64,000 bases of DNA, from contig NZ_SODV01000002.1 of NCBI RefSeq assembly GCF_004366355.1, positions 2,272,768 to 2,336,767 on the forward strand, in the 5' to 3' direction. Below the pieces are notes generated by a model. It saw only the letters and a program-made list of their open reading frames with translations, had not been told where the DNA came from and did not search any database. Shown here in pieces: positions 8,527 to 19,500 of the stretch. A program made the position numbers and the translations under genes. Source of the stretch: Dinghuibacter silviterrae. GTDB lineage: Bacteria; Bacteroidota; Bacteroidia; Chitinophagales; Chitinophagaceae. The number at the start of each line of letters is the position of its first letter. Position 1 is the stretch's first letter.

Positions 8527-11500
8527 TTAGTTGTTTAGTATGGCTTTTACAGGATAGTCTGCAAAAACAGAGGCCAGGTTGAGCCTGTAGTCCAGGGAAA
8601 TATCAAGGTCGTATTGGGTAAAGTTGGATAAAACGGCCGGGAGCAAAACACTGGTTTCGATCTTGTCCGTGGTGGCCAGCAACTGGGGTTCCACAGCACG
8701 CAGCTTGGCGCGGAGCAAGGTATCGTTCAGGATGCCGACCAGTTCGTTCCAGTCCCACGCCCCCTTCAGGACGGGTGGGACGGCCAGCAACACTGCCTGC
8801 GGTGGAAAGGCATTGGGCTGGTTATAGTTGAACGTGATCCCGGTGACCTGGTCGGCGCTGGGGATGGACTCCGTCCAGGCATCGATCATCAGGCCACAAT
8901 GGGGCGCCCCGGGGGTAAAGGCCTGGTCGCCGTGGATGACGATGGACAGCGTGTCCTGGGTGATCGTAAAACCGGCCGGGAATTCGACCGCCAGCCAGTT
9001 GTCCTGGGCCACGTAGGGCACCTGGACGGGTTTGAGGGGAAGCGGGGTGCCGCCGGTTTCACAAAGCAACCGGATCATATCCCAACTGGCCAGGGCGGGC
9101 CGCGCCATGGCCGCGCTTTGCATCCATTCGTCCGCGGGGAAATCACCAGCGGCATAGCTTAGGAGCTGCGCGCGGTCGGCATCAGACTTCAAGATATCGC
9201 TCTCGTTGTTGTAACGGAAAAGGGGGAGCATATTGAAGTCTGAGCCCAGCAGGGTCTTGGCCGCGTCGATCAACGCCGCCGTCTGCGCGGAGATGTCGGT
9301 GAGGGCTTGCGCCTGTGTCAGCTGGGTGGCGGCACTTTGGTCGGCGGCGGTCATTTGTCCGGATACGCTTCTCGCTTGTTCCAACAAAGTCGTTTGCAGC
9401 AAAGCGGTCGAGGGGGCCGTAACTGTCGGAAAGGCCTCCCCGTAGCCTAAGTTCGCCAGCGCGATCATTTGGTCCCTAAGCGTAAGGGCGTCCGCGTTCT
9501 GTAAGGTAAAGGTGATGTCGGCAAAGGTTTGCTGCGCGTTGTCGAGCGCGGTAAAGACAGCCCCCAGGTTATTGTAGGCGCCCGCCTGGATGGGGATGGC
9601 TTTTAGGTTTTGCAGTTGTTGTTCGTAGGCCGTTTTTGCAGCCTGTATCCTGGTGAGCAGTTCCGTCGCATCATAACCGGACGGGTTGTTCGGGTCCGCC
9701 AAACCTGTTTGGGCGGGTGGGTCGAAGTCCTGGGCGTTGAGGTAACGCGAGCCGGTGATCAGGGTCCGGAGGCTGCGCAGCAACGGCAACAACTGGCCCA
9801 GCGCCTTTTTCCCGGGTTGGGGCTGTAGAAAGGAAATGTTCACCGCTACGCTGTCGGCTAAGTTATTGGCTTTCCGGTAGGCATAAGCGAACCTTCTTTC
9901 CAGCTCCGACGCCCCCGTCCGCGCTTCCTGGCCCGGCCGGGGCGCTCCTGTACTTGGGTTGGCTTCGATGAGATACACCAGGTCGATGGGTTGGATACCT
10001 AACTGGTCCAGCCCGATGTTTTGGGGGGATACCGGGTTGCCCCCCGTATCGAGCTGGGCGACCTGTACAGCGATGCCGGTGGGTGCACCCAGCAGGGAAC
10101 CCAGCCAAAGATTGATGCCGGTTTCGGTGGTGGCGCGCGCCGTCAGCGGAATGGAGGGCCATGGATTGGCAGTGGCTGCGTTGGCAAACTGGACCGTCAC
10201 CCGGTTGGTAAAACTGAACTGGTTGCCCCGGGGCGTGTCGATGCTGTCCAGTACCGGGGGAAGGTCGCTGTTCTGGAGCGCGCCAAGCGTAGCGGAAGCC
10301 CGATCGTAGTTCCCTTGTACAAGCTGGTACACGCTTTCTACGGTGAGCATGTCTTTGACGGCGTCAAGCGTATCGGCTAAGTTGTCTTTCTCCGCCTGGA
10401 TGGCGGCGATCTGGGCGGGTGTCGCGGTGGTGACATCCCCGGTGGCGCCGTAGGGAAAAGCCGCGGTGACTCCGGCCAGGGCCAGGCCGTCCACCACGTC
10501 GGTGGCCGGTAGGGTTTCCTGGGCGCCCCCACCCTGTTGCTGAACGATGGTTTGCTGGAGGGGAAAAGCCGCGCGGAAGTCGTAGATATAGTCGTTGAGC
10601 AACAGCAAAGAAATATCAGCGGAAGCCCGGTCGTGCAGCCCCCGTTCGAACTGGTAGCCCAGCAGGGCATTCAGCGTTTGGCCGTTCCGGATACCTTCCA
10701 TCACCGTAAGGCCCCGGCGGACCCGCTCGGAAGAAAGGTTCACTGAGAGCGTACCGGGAGCACCCGCGTCGGCATGGGTCAGGTACCCGCTGCGGAGGAC
10801 CGCGGCGGTCGAGGCGTGGTTGATGGAGGGCGCGTGCACCAGCCCTCCATTTCCGGCATATTGGTAGACAGGGCTGTTGTCCGCGGGTTGGAGCTGGGGC
10901 GGCAGGGAAGCCGCGGGGACCTTTTGTATCCCGGAAGGACGGATGTTCTCCAGCCAGCCGTAGGCCCCTAAGTAGATGCCTTGCGCGCGGCCGCGATCCG
11001 AATTCGCCGATTGCCGCATGTTGCGCAACCGGACGTCGAACATCCCGGTTTGCCAGGCATCCAGGCGATAGGTAAGGGCATCGATGTGCTCGATAAAAGT
11101 CCGTTCGAGGCTGGCGGTGCTCCGTGTAGACAATTCGGTTAGCGCCGACACGATGGCTTGGGGGACCTGGGCGGCGACCTCGGTTTTGCCGGGGCCCAGC
11201 AAATAGTCGGCCACGGCGAGTTTTGCCAGGGGATTGGCAGGGGCCACCGTGGACAACGGCGCCTTCATGACCTCCCATTTGGTCAGGGTTCCCCCCGGCC
11301 GGATGTTGTGAAAGTTGATCGCCCCGAGCGTGGCGCTAAAGTCGGCCCCGTTCCCCAGGAACCAGTTGACCGAGGCCGTGTGTAAAGCCTGTAGCAGTGC
11401 TTTGCGCAACATCAGGTACAACAAGGTATTGGGCGGCGTGACCCCCGTGCCGAAGTTTTGTTGATTGAGTTGGTCGATGCCGGTCACCCCCGCCAGCCAG

Positions 11501-13467
11501 GTCAGGTAGTTCAGGCTTAGCGGATTCGTCTCGGTTATGGGCACCTTGTCCACGAGGTTGGCCGGGTCAAGCGTCGTCGTATAGTGCTGGTAAATCAGGC
11601 GGAGGATCTGGGGGATGGCGCCTCCTGTATAACCAAAGGATTGCAGCCAGAACATCCCGTCTTCCTTGCTGATAAAATTCTTTTGCGCTTCCGAGAAGTA
11701 CTTACCCCCGTATTCGAAGTCGTCCAGGTTCCACAGGTTGTCCGAGCTGTATGCATTTCGTTGGAAAAAGGTAGCCGACGCCGGCTGGAGGCCCAGGACA
11801 TTGGTCAGCACGGCCGTGGGATCGGTCCCCGGTTTGCCCGCGTACATCAACTGGCCCAGCAGGCTGTTCCAGATGGCCTGGTAGTCGGAGAGCACCTTGT
11901 ACAAGGTCGTTTGAAACGGCGTTTTGTCCGCCTGCCACGCGGAAAAATCGCTGGTCAGCAGGAGTCCGTATGGTTGATTCCCCACCCGGAACGCCGGCAA
12001 AGGCCCGCGGCCGGTCACGAACCGGGTGAAAAAATCCTGGAGGCTGGCCTGGGCAGTCAGGTTCAGGACGGGGTTGAGCAACGAATCCACATAGTACCCC
12101 AGCGTCCCCGGGTACAGACAGGTGTTCATCAGGACCGCGTCCCGGTTGTCCGTGCCGTCGCTGTATGCCACGTGCTGAAGAACGCTGTAGTCGAGGCCGA
12201 GGGCGTCTGCCATATTCTTGCCGTCGCAGTCGTCTCCGGCGGTGAATAAGGGCGCCCCTGCTTCCACGAGGTAGCTGAGGTTGTCGAAAGGATCGGTTTT
12301 TGTAAAACCGGAGCTCGCGTTTGCCGTATTGCTGGTGGACATCCCTTGGGGAACGAGGCTGAATCCCTGGGACGAGTAGTGATGGCTGTCGATCAGGTCT
12401 TCCACCACCTGTTGGGTCCCCGGGGCGTCGTTGGACAGGTAGAGACCGAGCACCAGCAATTTATCAAAACCTTCCTGGGCTTGTATCGTAGTGATGGGGA
12501 CCCGGAAGCCCATCCCCAGGGAGACGGCCTTGTCGAAATCGGAAGACCAGTCGAAATCGGGTCCGAAGTTGAGCTGGTTGCCGCTGGTCACAAAGCTGCC
12601 CTGGTCCGCGGGATCGGGTCCCACGATCAGGTCGTCCGGGATCACGTTGCCCGTCTGCTCGGCGACCACCGTGTTCCCGTTGTAAAGCATCAGGACGAAT
12701 TTGTCGGGCATCACTTTTGTCCTCGGGGCCCTGCTCCAGGCCTGGGTCTTGGTCAGATTAAAGGTGGGAAAAATGAGTTGGCTGATGCCCGTGAGGTCAC
12801 TGCTCCAGTTCGTGGGTTGGGTCTGGAGCGCGACCCAGGCGGCGCGACCGGAACCAAACGACGTGACCAGGGTACTCCAGGCGGCCTTTTTGGGGTCGTC
12901 CCCCGCCCCCGTCGTGATCGCTGTGTACAAGGCTTGCCAGTAGGTTTCCCCGGCGGTGACTTCTCCGGCAGTCAGCGTCTTTTCATCGGTGATGACGGCG
13001 ACGTCGTCGGGGTAGACGCGGACCCAGAGTTCGGGGACCGCGGGGTTGACGACGGCGTTGGCGCGAACAGGCGCTGTCGTTACCGGGGGCACCGTCCCAA
13101 CCGGGGGCACCACGGACGGATTCCCCGCCCCAAAGCGCGTCTCCACGCGCACCGGCAACAAGGCAATCGGCACCTGATCCGACCACGACCCTATCAGTTG
13201 TTGCGGCCCCTCCGCCGCATAAAGCCCAACGATGGCCTGGTTCAGGGCCCCGAGCGCACCGGCCAGGTTCTGCTTCGCCGTCACCTGGCTCGCCTGCAGC
13301 ACCGCCAACTGCGCTTGCAATTGGGGCACATTGGGTGCCTGCTGTTGTATCGCCTTCTGCAGTTGCGCCTGTACCTGCTGCAACTGGAGGTTGTTCTGGT
13401 ACACCTGGGTGTCCGCCGTGTCCCGTTGGTTACGCAGGTTGTTGATCTGTGGTATGCCGGTGGCCAT
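8527..13467 (-). CDS. Giant 1646-residue protein of unknown function
   Basis: This is the largest gene in the window. The N-terminus (about residues 10-75) is Gln-rich, with heptad-like spacing typical of a coiled coil (LQQVQAQLQKAIQQQ). Next comes a block containing SDQVPIALLPVRVETRFGAG and, further on, ELWVRVYPDDVAVITDEKTL; I recall such phrases (PVRxETRF, RVYPDD) from uncharacterised large proteins in scattered bacteria. A second helical, Gln/Ala-rich part lies near residues 1250-1420. There is no signal peptide or membrane segment. It starts nine bases after the 1038-residue gene. The function is unknown; size and coiled coils suggest a scaffold, which is inference. Confidence 0.85.
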   Translation of the reverse strand: MATGIPQINNLRNQRDTADTQVYQNNLQLQQVQAQLQKAIQQQAPNVPQLQAQLAVLQASQVTAKQNLAGALGALNQAIVGLYAAEGPQQLIGSWSDQVPIALLPVRVETRFGAGNPSVVPPVGTVPPVTTAPVRANAVVNPAVPELWVRVYPDDVAVITDEKTLTAGEVTAGETYWQALYTAITTGAGDDPKKAAWSTLVTSFGSGRAAWVALQTQPTNWSSDLTGISQLIFPTFNLTKTQAWSRAPRTKVMPDKFVLMLYNGNTVVAEQTGNVIPDDLIVGPDPADQGSFVTSGNQLNFGPDFDWSSDFDKAVSLGMGFRVPITTIQAQEGFDKLLVLGLYLSNDAPGTQQVVEDLIDSHHYSSQGFSLVPQGMSTSNTANASSGFTKTDPFDNLSYLVEAGAPLFTAGDDCDGKNMADALGLDYSVLQHVAYSDGTDNRDAVLMNTCLYPGTLGYYVDSLLNPVLNLTAQASLQDFFTRFVTGRGPLPAFRVGNQPYGLLLTSDFSAWQADKTPFQTTLYKVLSDYQAIWNSLLGQLMYAGKPGTDPTAVLTNVLGLQPASATFFQRNAYSSDNLWNLDDFEYGGKYFSEAQKNFISKEDGMFWLQSFGYTGGAIPQILRLIYQHYTTTLDPANLVDKVPITETNPLSLNYLTWLAGVTGIDQLNQQNFGTGVTPPNTLLYLMLRKALLQALHTASVNWFLGNGADFSATLGAINFHNIRPGGTLTKWEVMKAPLSTVAPANPLAKLAVADYLLGPGKTEVAAQVPQAIVSALTELSTRSTASLERTFIEHIDALTYRLDAWQTGMFDVRLRNMRQSANSDRGRAQGIYLGAYGWLENIRPSGIQKVPAASLPPQLQPADNSPVYQYAGNGGLVHAPSINHASTAAVLRSGYLTHADAGAPGTLSVNLSSERVRRGLTVMEGIRNGQTLNALLGYQFERGLHDRASADISLLLLNDYIYDFRAAFPLQQTIVQQQGGGAQETLPATDVVDGLALAGVTAAFPYGATGDVTTATPAQIAAIQAEKDNLADTLDAVKDMLTVESVYQLVQGNYDRASATLGALQNSDLPPVLDSIDTPRGNQFSFTNRVTVQFANAATANPWPSIPLTARATTETGINLWLGSLLGAPTGIAVQVAQLDTGGNPVSPQNIGLDQLGIQPIDLVYLIEANPSTGAPRPGQEARTGASELERRFAYAYRKANNLADSVAVNISFLQPQPGKKALGQLLPLLRSLRTLITGSRYLNAQDFDPPAQTGLADPNNPSGYDATELLTRIQAAKTAYEQQLQNLKAIPIQAGAYNNLGAVFTALDNAQQTFADITFTLQNADALTLRDQMIALANLGYGEAFPTVTAPSTALLQTTLLEQARSVSGQMTAADQSAATQLTQAQALTDISAQTAALIDAAKTLLGSDFNMLPLFRYNNESDILKSDADRAQLLSYAAGDFPADEWMQSAAMARPALASWDMIRLLCETGGTPLPLKPVQVPYVAQDNWLAVEFPAGFTITQDTLSIVIHGDQAFTPGAPHCGLMIDAWTESIPSADQVTGITFNYNQPNAFPPQAVLLAVPPVLKGAWDWNELVGILNDTLLRAKLRAVEPQLLATTDKIETSVLLPAVLSNFTQYDLDISLDYRLNLASVFADYPVKAILNN

Positions 13468-13476
13468 AAAAGGTGT

Positions 13477-16400
13477 TTAAATGGAGGGAAGGCTTTGGAG
13501 CATTTCGGTGGCGTGGACCGCCACCATGCTCGGTTTTCGGAAAAGGATAAAGGCCATGTCCGCGGAATCGGCACCCCAATAGTTGGCGTTGGGATAGTTC
13601 AAAATGGGTTTTACGCCCGCGGTGATAAACGTCATCGCGTCAGGGCTGGCGAAGTCTTCCCAGGACAGGTCGGCCCAGCTTAAGCCCGCGGAGTCCGTCA
13701 CGTGTGTCACGTCCATACCGAAACGAGGCTCGCCCGGGACTTCCTGGATCACAAAGAACCAGCCCAGGGTATCGCCGGGGAAGTCGGGACTGGGGGCCGT
13801 ACCCCTTGCCTGGTCGATGGTCAGGTCGAAGCCAAAGAACTTGATGTCCGGGCTGCAATCCGCTTTGTATTGAGGGAACTTGACCTGTTTGGCAAAATCG
13901 GCGTCGCTCAGGCTGAGGTTGATGACCGGGGGTTGCCCCTTGGGCCCGGCAATGGCTTTCTGTGCAAAGATGATCGTGTTGGGGTAGCGTTTTAACAATT
14001 CTCCCCGGATCAACAACACGGCCAGCGGAGAATTGCTACCTGGATTCCGGTTGTTGTGGGTACCCAATAAAGAAGCGATGTTCCAGGTATCGATGGGGGT
14101 AATGTCCTTATACGCCTCCGTCAGTTGCGCCTCGGTCTGCGTCGTCGATGGCTCGACCAGGCCCTTTACGTCCCAGAACTGCCGGAAGTAGCTGCCCCGC
14201 TCGTCCGTGGGATACTCGTTCCACAGCAAGGTCCGGCCCATCTCATGGTTGAGCCCCACCATATAGGATTCGATAAACTTCGGATTCGTCTGCAGCAGCG
14301 AGATCGTGTTGGGAGGAACGAGCTTGATGTTGGGTAACAACAGTTCCTGCGAGATCGCGTTGAGGTATTTGTACATCGGGTCCTCGAAGTCCGGGTACGC
14401 CATGGCCGGGAAAATCTTATAGGGTTCCAGCAGTGAGATATACCCCGGGAATTTGATCAGCCCGATCAGCCGTAAGGGGTAAGCGGTAAAAGGGTTGATC
14501 GCGGTGGTGACCTTGGTATAGGCACCGGCGAAGTCCACCGGGACCGTGGACAACACCGGTACGGCAATAGCCATCCGTGTGTCCACGTCTGTTAGTGCGG
14601 TCCGGAAGTTGGCGGCTTCCACGCTGTCCGTCGTGGGGGTGGTGAGCGTAGGTGGCGGCGGCGCCGTCTCGTTACTCAGTTTTAAGGTGAAGTTGGGTTG
14701 TGGTGGAATGGACGGGAGGCTGTTGAGTTCCGCCTGCGGATTATCCAGGTTGGTGGCCGCCGTTATGGCGGACTGCCGTTGTCCGAGATAGATATACAAG
14801 GCGATACCTGCCAGGGCGATCAAACCGAAAAGCCACCAAAGACCGGTCAACAGCGCCAGGATCAGGCATAAAACGAGCAGCACAATTAGCCAGATGAGCC
14901 GGTGAGCAGTCAGCCATTGCAACCATGCCGGTTCAGGCGGCCCCCCTAGCTGACCGGCGATGGTCTGGGTATTGGGCAGCCCGGTGGGCAACACGGATAC
15001 GGCGCCCGGCCGGAGTGTACCTGCGTTCAATCCATTCACCAACCCGGCATAGTTCAACCCAGCCCCCGTCGTGAGTTTTCGCACAAACCTTCCCCGGGGC
15101 CGGACCAGGCGCCGGAAAGCTCCCGAAAATACCGGGACCGGGGTGCTGCTTCCGCGAATCAGTTGCAGGATCGTAGCCGGGCTGCCGAGCACGCGGGATA
15201 AGACAGGAGAGGCGATGCCCAGCAGGGTTTGCTGGGGCAGCTTCTGCAGGGTCTGTACCGTAAACTGTACGGCGACCTGCATCATAAAGACCGTGGCGTT
15301 GATCAGCTTGTTGGCCTTGACGATGTTCGCCACCTGCTGCCAGGCCTTCTTCATAAAGTAAGCCTGGTTATTTTGTACGATAGTAGTGCCAAACCCCGCC
15401 GGTACCCGGGTGCGTGGGTCGCGGTTGAGGTCGTTCACCCAGTTGCTTTGGGTGATGTCGAGCGTCACCACGTCGGTCGCGCTTTGCATGGCGTGGTTGC
15501 TGCCATAGATGGGTACCGAGATCACCGGGTCCCCCGAGGTCGTCGTCCCTATGATGGTGACGGGCAGGTTGGCGATCTTTTGCAACTGCACCTGGAAGTC
15601 ATTGGAGGCAGGCGGATTCGGAAAGACCGTGGACACCGCCGTGGGGGATTTGAGGGCGCCTTCCAACCCCAGGATCGGGGGCTGGGTCCCCGGCAAACCG
15701 TTGTGGGGTGGATCTGCTGTTACAAAACCGGGTTGGGAACAGTCCATATCCCTTATTCCCACGCTGGGGTCCATGGGCTTCGGCTGGAGCAGGTTGACCA
15801 GGGATTCGAAGTCTTCGTCCTGACCCGTGGTAAACTGCCACTGGTAATACACGGGCAGGACGCCGTTGGCTCCATTGTTGCTCCAGGACGGCTTTTGGGC
15901 GGGCGTGGTGGAGGTATCCTGTAACAGCCCTGCCAACCGTCCCGTTTCGAAGGCCGGGACCAGGAACGCGGTATACGCCGTATTGGCTTCCAGTTTGCGG
16001 GGCGACATCAACCGGCAATAGACCTGGTCGGGATCTGCCGTCAGCGCCTGGTTCAGGGACAACAGCCATTTCTCATAGTCCGTCAGGTCGGCTTGCGGGA
16101 TGTTGGCGTTGCTGTGCATGTGTGCCCAGAGCCAGGACTCATCGGCGGGTGGAAAGACCGTTTGCGACGTAACGGTGATGGCAGGCAAAGGCACCTGGTT
16201 TTTCTCCACCTTATACTCCCCATTCTTGAGGACCAGTAGGAACAGCCAGGGCCGTAACTTGGAACCGTTAGGGGCCGCCGGGGTGTACCTCCAGGCAAAG
16301 TCCTCGTCATAGAATTCTATAAAGGCAAGGTAGTTGGGTTCATAGTTCGTGATGTTGTTCAGCGGATCCGTCCGGACGATCATATTACTGTTCACCCCCA

Positions 16401-16593
16401 GGATGTCCCCCGGCCCGATCAACAAAAAGTTCTTCGATTGGGCCGCACCGTTGAGCACAATGCCCACGGGTACCTGGGCCCGTTCGATCTGGGTGGCCGT
16501 ACCCGTACCCAGGTCGTCCGTCTCCGCGATCCGGCTGGAGATCCCCTTCCGGGACCAGGAGTGGAATTGGTAGTTGGCGATATCGATACTCAT
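13477..16593 (-). CDS. Large 1038-residue protein of unknown function with a double membrane segment
   Basis: The N-terminus contains YEPNYLAFIEFYDEDFAWRY and KLRPWLFLLVLKNGEYK, and about residue 250 has LPVYYQWQFTTGQDEDFESL; I recall similar phrases from uncharacterised proteins elsewhere. There is no N-terminal signal. Near residues 560-610 (14770-14920 on the minus strand) lie two adjacent very hydrophobic segments (LIWLIVLLVLCLILALL and GLIALAGIALYIYL), the only clear membrane-like stretch in the operon. It begins six bases after the DUF6603-like gene. Function unknown; it could anchor the other products to a membrane. Confidence 0.85.
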   Translation of the reverse strand: MSIDIANYQFHSWSRKGISSRIAETDDLGTGTATQIERAQVPVGIVLNGAAQSKNFLLIGPGDILGVNSNMIVRTDPLNNITNYEPNYLAFIEFYDEDFAWRYTPAAPNGSKLRPWLFLLVLKNGEYKVEKNQVPLPAITVTSQTVFPPADESWLWAHMHSNANIPQADLTDYEKWLLSLNQALTADPDQVYCRLMSPRKLEANTAYTAFLVPAFETGRLAGLLQDTSTTPAQKPSWSNNGANGVLPVYYQWQFTTGQDEDFESLVNLLQPKPMDPSVGIRDMDCSQPGFVTADPPHNGLPGTQPPILGLEGALKSPTAVSTVFPNPPASNDFQVQLQKIANLPVTIIGTTTSGDPVISVPIYGSNHAMQSATDVVTLDITQSNWVNDLNRDPRTRVPAGFGTTIVQNNQAYFMKKAWQQVANIVKANKLINATVFMMQVAVQFTVQTLQKLPQQTLLGIASPVLSRVLGSPATILQLIRGSSTPVPVFSGAFRRLVRPRGRFVRKLTTGAGLNYAGLVNGLNAGTLRPGAVSVLPTGLPNTQTIAGQLGGPPEPAWLQWLTAHRLIWLIVLLVLCLILALLTGLWWLFGLIALAGIALYIYLGQRQSAITAATNLDNPQAELNSLPSIPPQPNFTLKLSNETAPPPPTLTTPTTDSVEAANFRTALTDVDTRMAIAVPVLSTVPVDFAGAYTKVTTAINPFTAYPLRLIGLIKFPGYISLLEPYKIFPAMAYPDFEDPMYKYLNAISQELLLPNIKLVPPNTISLLQTNPKFIESYMVGLNHEMGRTLLWNEYPTDERGSYFRQFWDVKGLVEPSTTQTEAQLTEAYKDITPIDTWNIASLLGTHNNRNPGSNSPLAVLLIRGELLKRYPNTIIFAQKAIAGPKGQPPVINLSLSDADFAKQVKFPQYKADCSPDIKFFGFDLTIDQARGTAPSPDFPGDTLGWFFVIQEVPGEPRFGMDVTHVTDSAGLSWADLSWEDFASPDAMTFITAGVKPILNYPNANYWGADSADMAFILFRKPSMVAVHATEMLQSLPSI

Positions 16594-16599
16594 GGATCC

Positions 16600-19500
16600 T
16601 TAATTCGGGTTGAGTTCATAATCTTGTACGATCTGTATCTGTCCCGTCAGCGAAGGTTGCGTCACCAGCAGGTTGCTCACCATACCCATGGCCTCGGCAT
16701 AAGACCCGGTTAAGTTGGTGCCGGCCACTTGTTTCAGATCGGCCGTCCCCGCGATGGCATACTGGGTATTGTTGACGGCGACCGGGTCGGGTGCGTTCAC
16801 GGACACCCGGTTGTTGGCATAAGACAACGAAGACCGGGAGACCGCGGAGGCCTTGACGTTTGACGGGAACCAACTGGCGGAGGGTATGTAGATACCGGCG
16901 CTCACCAGGGTATTCGTCTGCTTATGCAGATAAGTCAGCTTGTAATCCACTTCCTCGGTGATCACGTCGGCGGATAACAGGCCGGTCGTCCCGGTGACCG
17001 TAAACCCGCTGTCCATGTTTTGGAACGAAGGCTGTGACAGTTTTTGATCGTCTGTGAAATTGAAGAAATTGGCGGGCGCAAATTCCTCTTGGGCAACCAC
17101 CGTCTGGTCTGCCGGGTTCTGGTCTGTAATGGTAAAATGGTTCGCATCCTGCGGGATATTGTTCCCGAATTTGACGATGTCCACGTCCAGGGGTACGATC
17201 CGCTGGCTGAACGTAAGGGAACCGAACGGGTGAACCACCATCTCCTGACCCCCCGGCGCGATGGTCTTAAGGCTGACGTGTTGCGAATTGTTGCTGGGCA
17301 AAATCGCCTTCCAGTTGCTGTTGTCCGCGATCGCCTGGTTGAGCAGGCCGAGGATATCGATCTTCTGTTTCGAGCCGGCCTGGTTGCTTTGCCCCCAGGT
17401 TTCGTGGAACCCGACCGAAATGGTGAAAAACAGGATCGTAAAACTGGCGTCCCCCTGGATGTCCCAGGGCGTCGGCCCCGACAACTGCCCGGATACCGTG
17501 ATCCCCATGATGGTCGACGTCCCCATCCTCAATGCCAGACCCGCATAGATGTCGACCTCGAAATAGAAAGGATCGAACTGGAACAGGCAATCGAACCCCA
17601 GGTATCCGTATATGTTGAAAGCGTCGCAACCGGCATACAAGGTCGCCTTGGCGCCAAACTGGACCGTGTTCGAAGTAACCGCGAAATAACAAGTCACCGA
17701 CAACTGGACGACGCTGTTGTTCAGCAGGCTGATCCCCAACCGCGTCATGTGCTGCAGGTCGGGGGGCGCATCCTTAAAGGCCGGGTTAAACCCACCCACG
17801 CTTAGGAGGAAATAGGGATTGTCCCCCCAACTCAGGCGGAACGCAAAATCACCCGTCAGCGTAAACACCAGCAGGTTCGAGTCATACAGGCTGGCGTCAA
17901 AGGAGATATACTTGTTGTCAAAGTCGATCACCCCCAGGAAATTGACCTGTATGCGCAACAGCGGCGCATCCTGCGTCGGCAGGAGCGCCTTGACCACACC
18001 CAGGATGGCGATCTTTGGATCGGGTATCTCGATGAGGATGCCGATCTCCAGGGTGATGATGTCCGCCCAGCCCAGTTCCGCCATGGGCCCCACGATAAAA
18101 TGCCCTTCAAAAACCGGGAAGATCTGTTTAAGGTCGCTGATGATCTTATCGATATTGGCGATAACATTGTCAGGAAAAAGTACGCTCTTAATGGCATTGG
18201 TCTTGATGCCTTGTCTCAGCACGTCTACGTTCATGGTCCGGTTCAATCCCAGCAACCCTCCTACCCCGTTCAGCGTAAATCCAAAGCCCAGTTGGATCGG
18301 CGTAAAGTCCGCCGTGATGATGATCAACAGTGAAAACCCGTTGGACCCATCCGGCATCTTGGTATTGATGATGCCCACCGCCTTGAGGCTAAACAAATCC
18401 TGGAACTCCAGCTCCAATGCCCCGTAATACTCGCCCTGGTCCGGGTTAAGGTACAGGTAGCCGCCCCCGACGATGATCCCGGTATTGACTTCCAGACCGA
18501 CGCCCTTGGGCGGTAAAAAAGAAAAATCGATGTCCGCCATACCCAACCTCCCCTGCCCGTTCGGAGGGAAAGTGATGCCGATGTTCACTCCCATCTGATC
18601 CACGGTCGCCACCAACGGCCCCAGATTGGCGGTAAACTCCGCCGCCAGCCCGATCTGCAAAGGCGTGGTATTGGTAAAACCCAGGGACACATACAGCCCG
18701 TTGATCACGATCACCGACAGGTCGATGTGCAACGGGATCAAAACCTCTACCCCGGCTTGCCCCGTAAACTTCAGGCCGTTCGTAGGATCCCAGGTCGCCT
18801 GTATGCTAAAGTCCGAATCGAGCTTGACACCCGATAATAATTTCTGAATGAACCCGTCGCCCTGGGAAAAGTCGATGTGCAGCAGTCCCCCGTCCACGCT
18901 GAATTGCACCGTCGGTGTGACGGACCCGCCCGACGTGCCGAGGTTGGCGGTCACCCCCGCCGACAGGCTGATGCTTTTCGCCTGCAGCCCGGAACCGCCG
19001 GTCTCGCCCAGGATCATGACGTTGGTGCCGTCGCTTTTCTGCGCCTGTATCCCCAGGGTCGTTGTCAGGCTGACGTTGCCCGTGGGGGGGTGAAAGGTCA
19101 GGTTGAACGGTGGGGTCAGGCCCACCGAAAGGCCGGCGTCATACGTGGCGGCCACGTGCGTGGTGGCCTGCCAAAGGGCCGATAAGGGGAAGGCTTTGTC
19201 GAAGGTGGTTTGGCCCGGAAGGGTGATGGAGGCCGTCAATCCCGGCGGATGCTGTGTGGTATCGGTTTGCAGGCTGAACAGGTATGCTTCCAGGGAAGCC
19301 GGTTGTCCGGTGGGCTGGTAAATTGCCGCCGGTATGGCGATGTCCTCCAGCAACATTTGCAACCGCTTGTAGATGGCCAGGCCGTCGAACGATGGCGTGC
19401 CCCATTGAAAGACCTGTTGCAGGAACTGGTCAGGATGACTGAACAACGTCGGTATCCGGTCGAGGTAAAACCGCCGCGGTACTATGATACCACCCGTCAC

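Noticed and set aside
12346-13683. Long plus-strand open frame of 445 codons
   Set aside because: It lies antisense to the 1646-residue gene and is rich in Arg, Gly and His, typical of shadow frames in GC-rich DNA.
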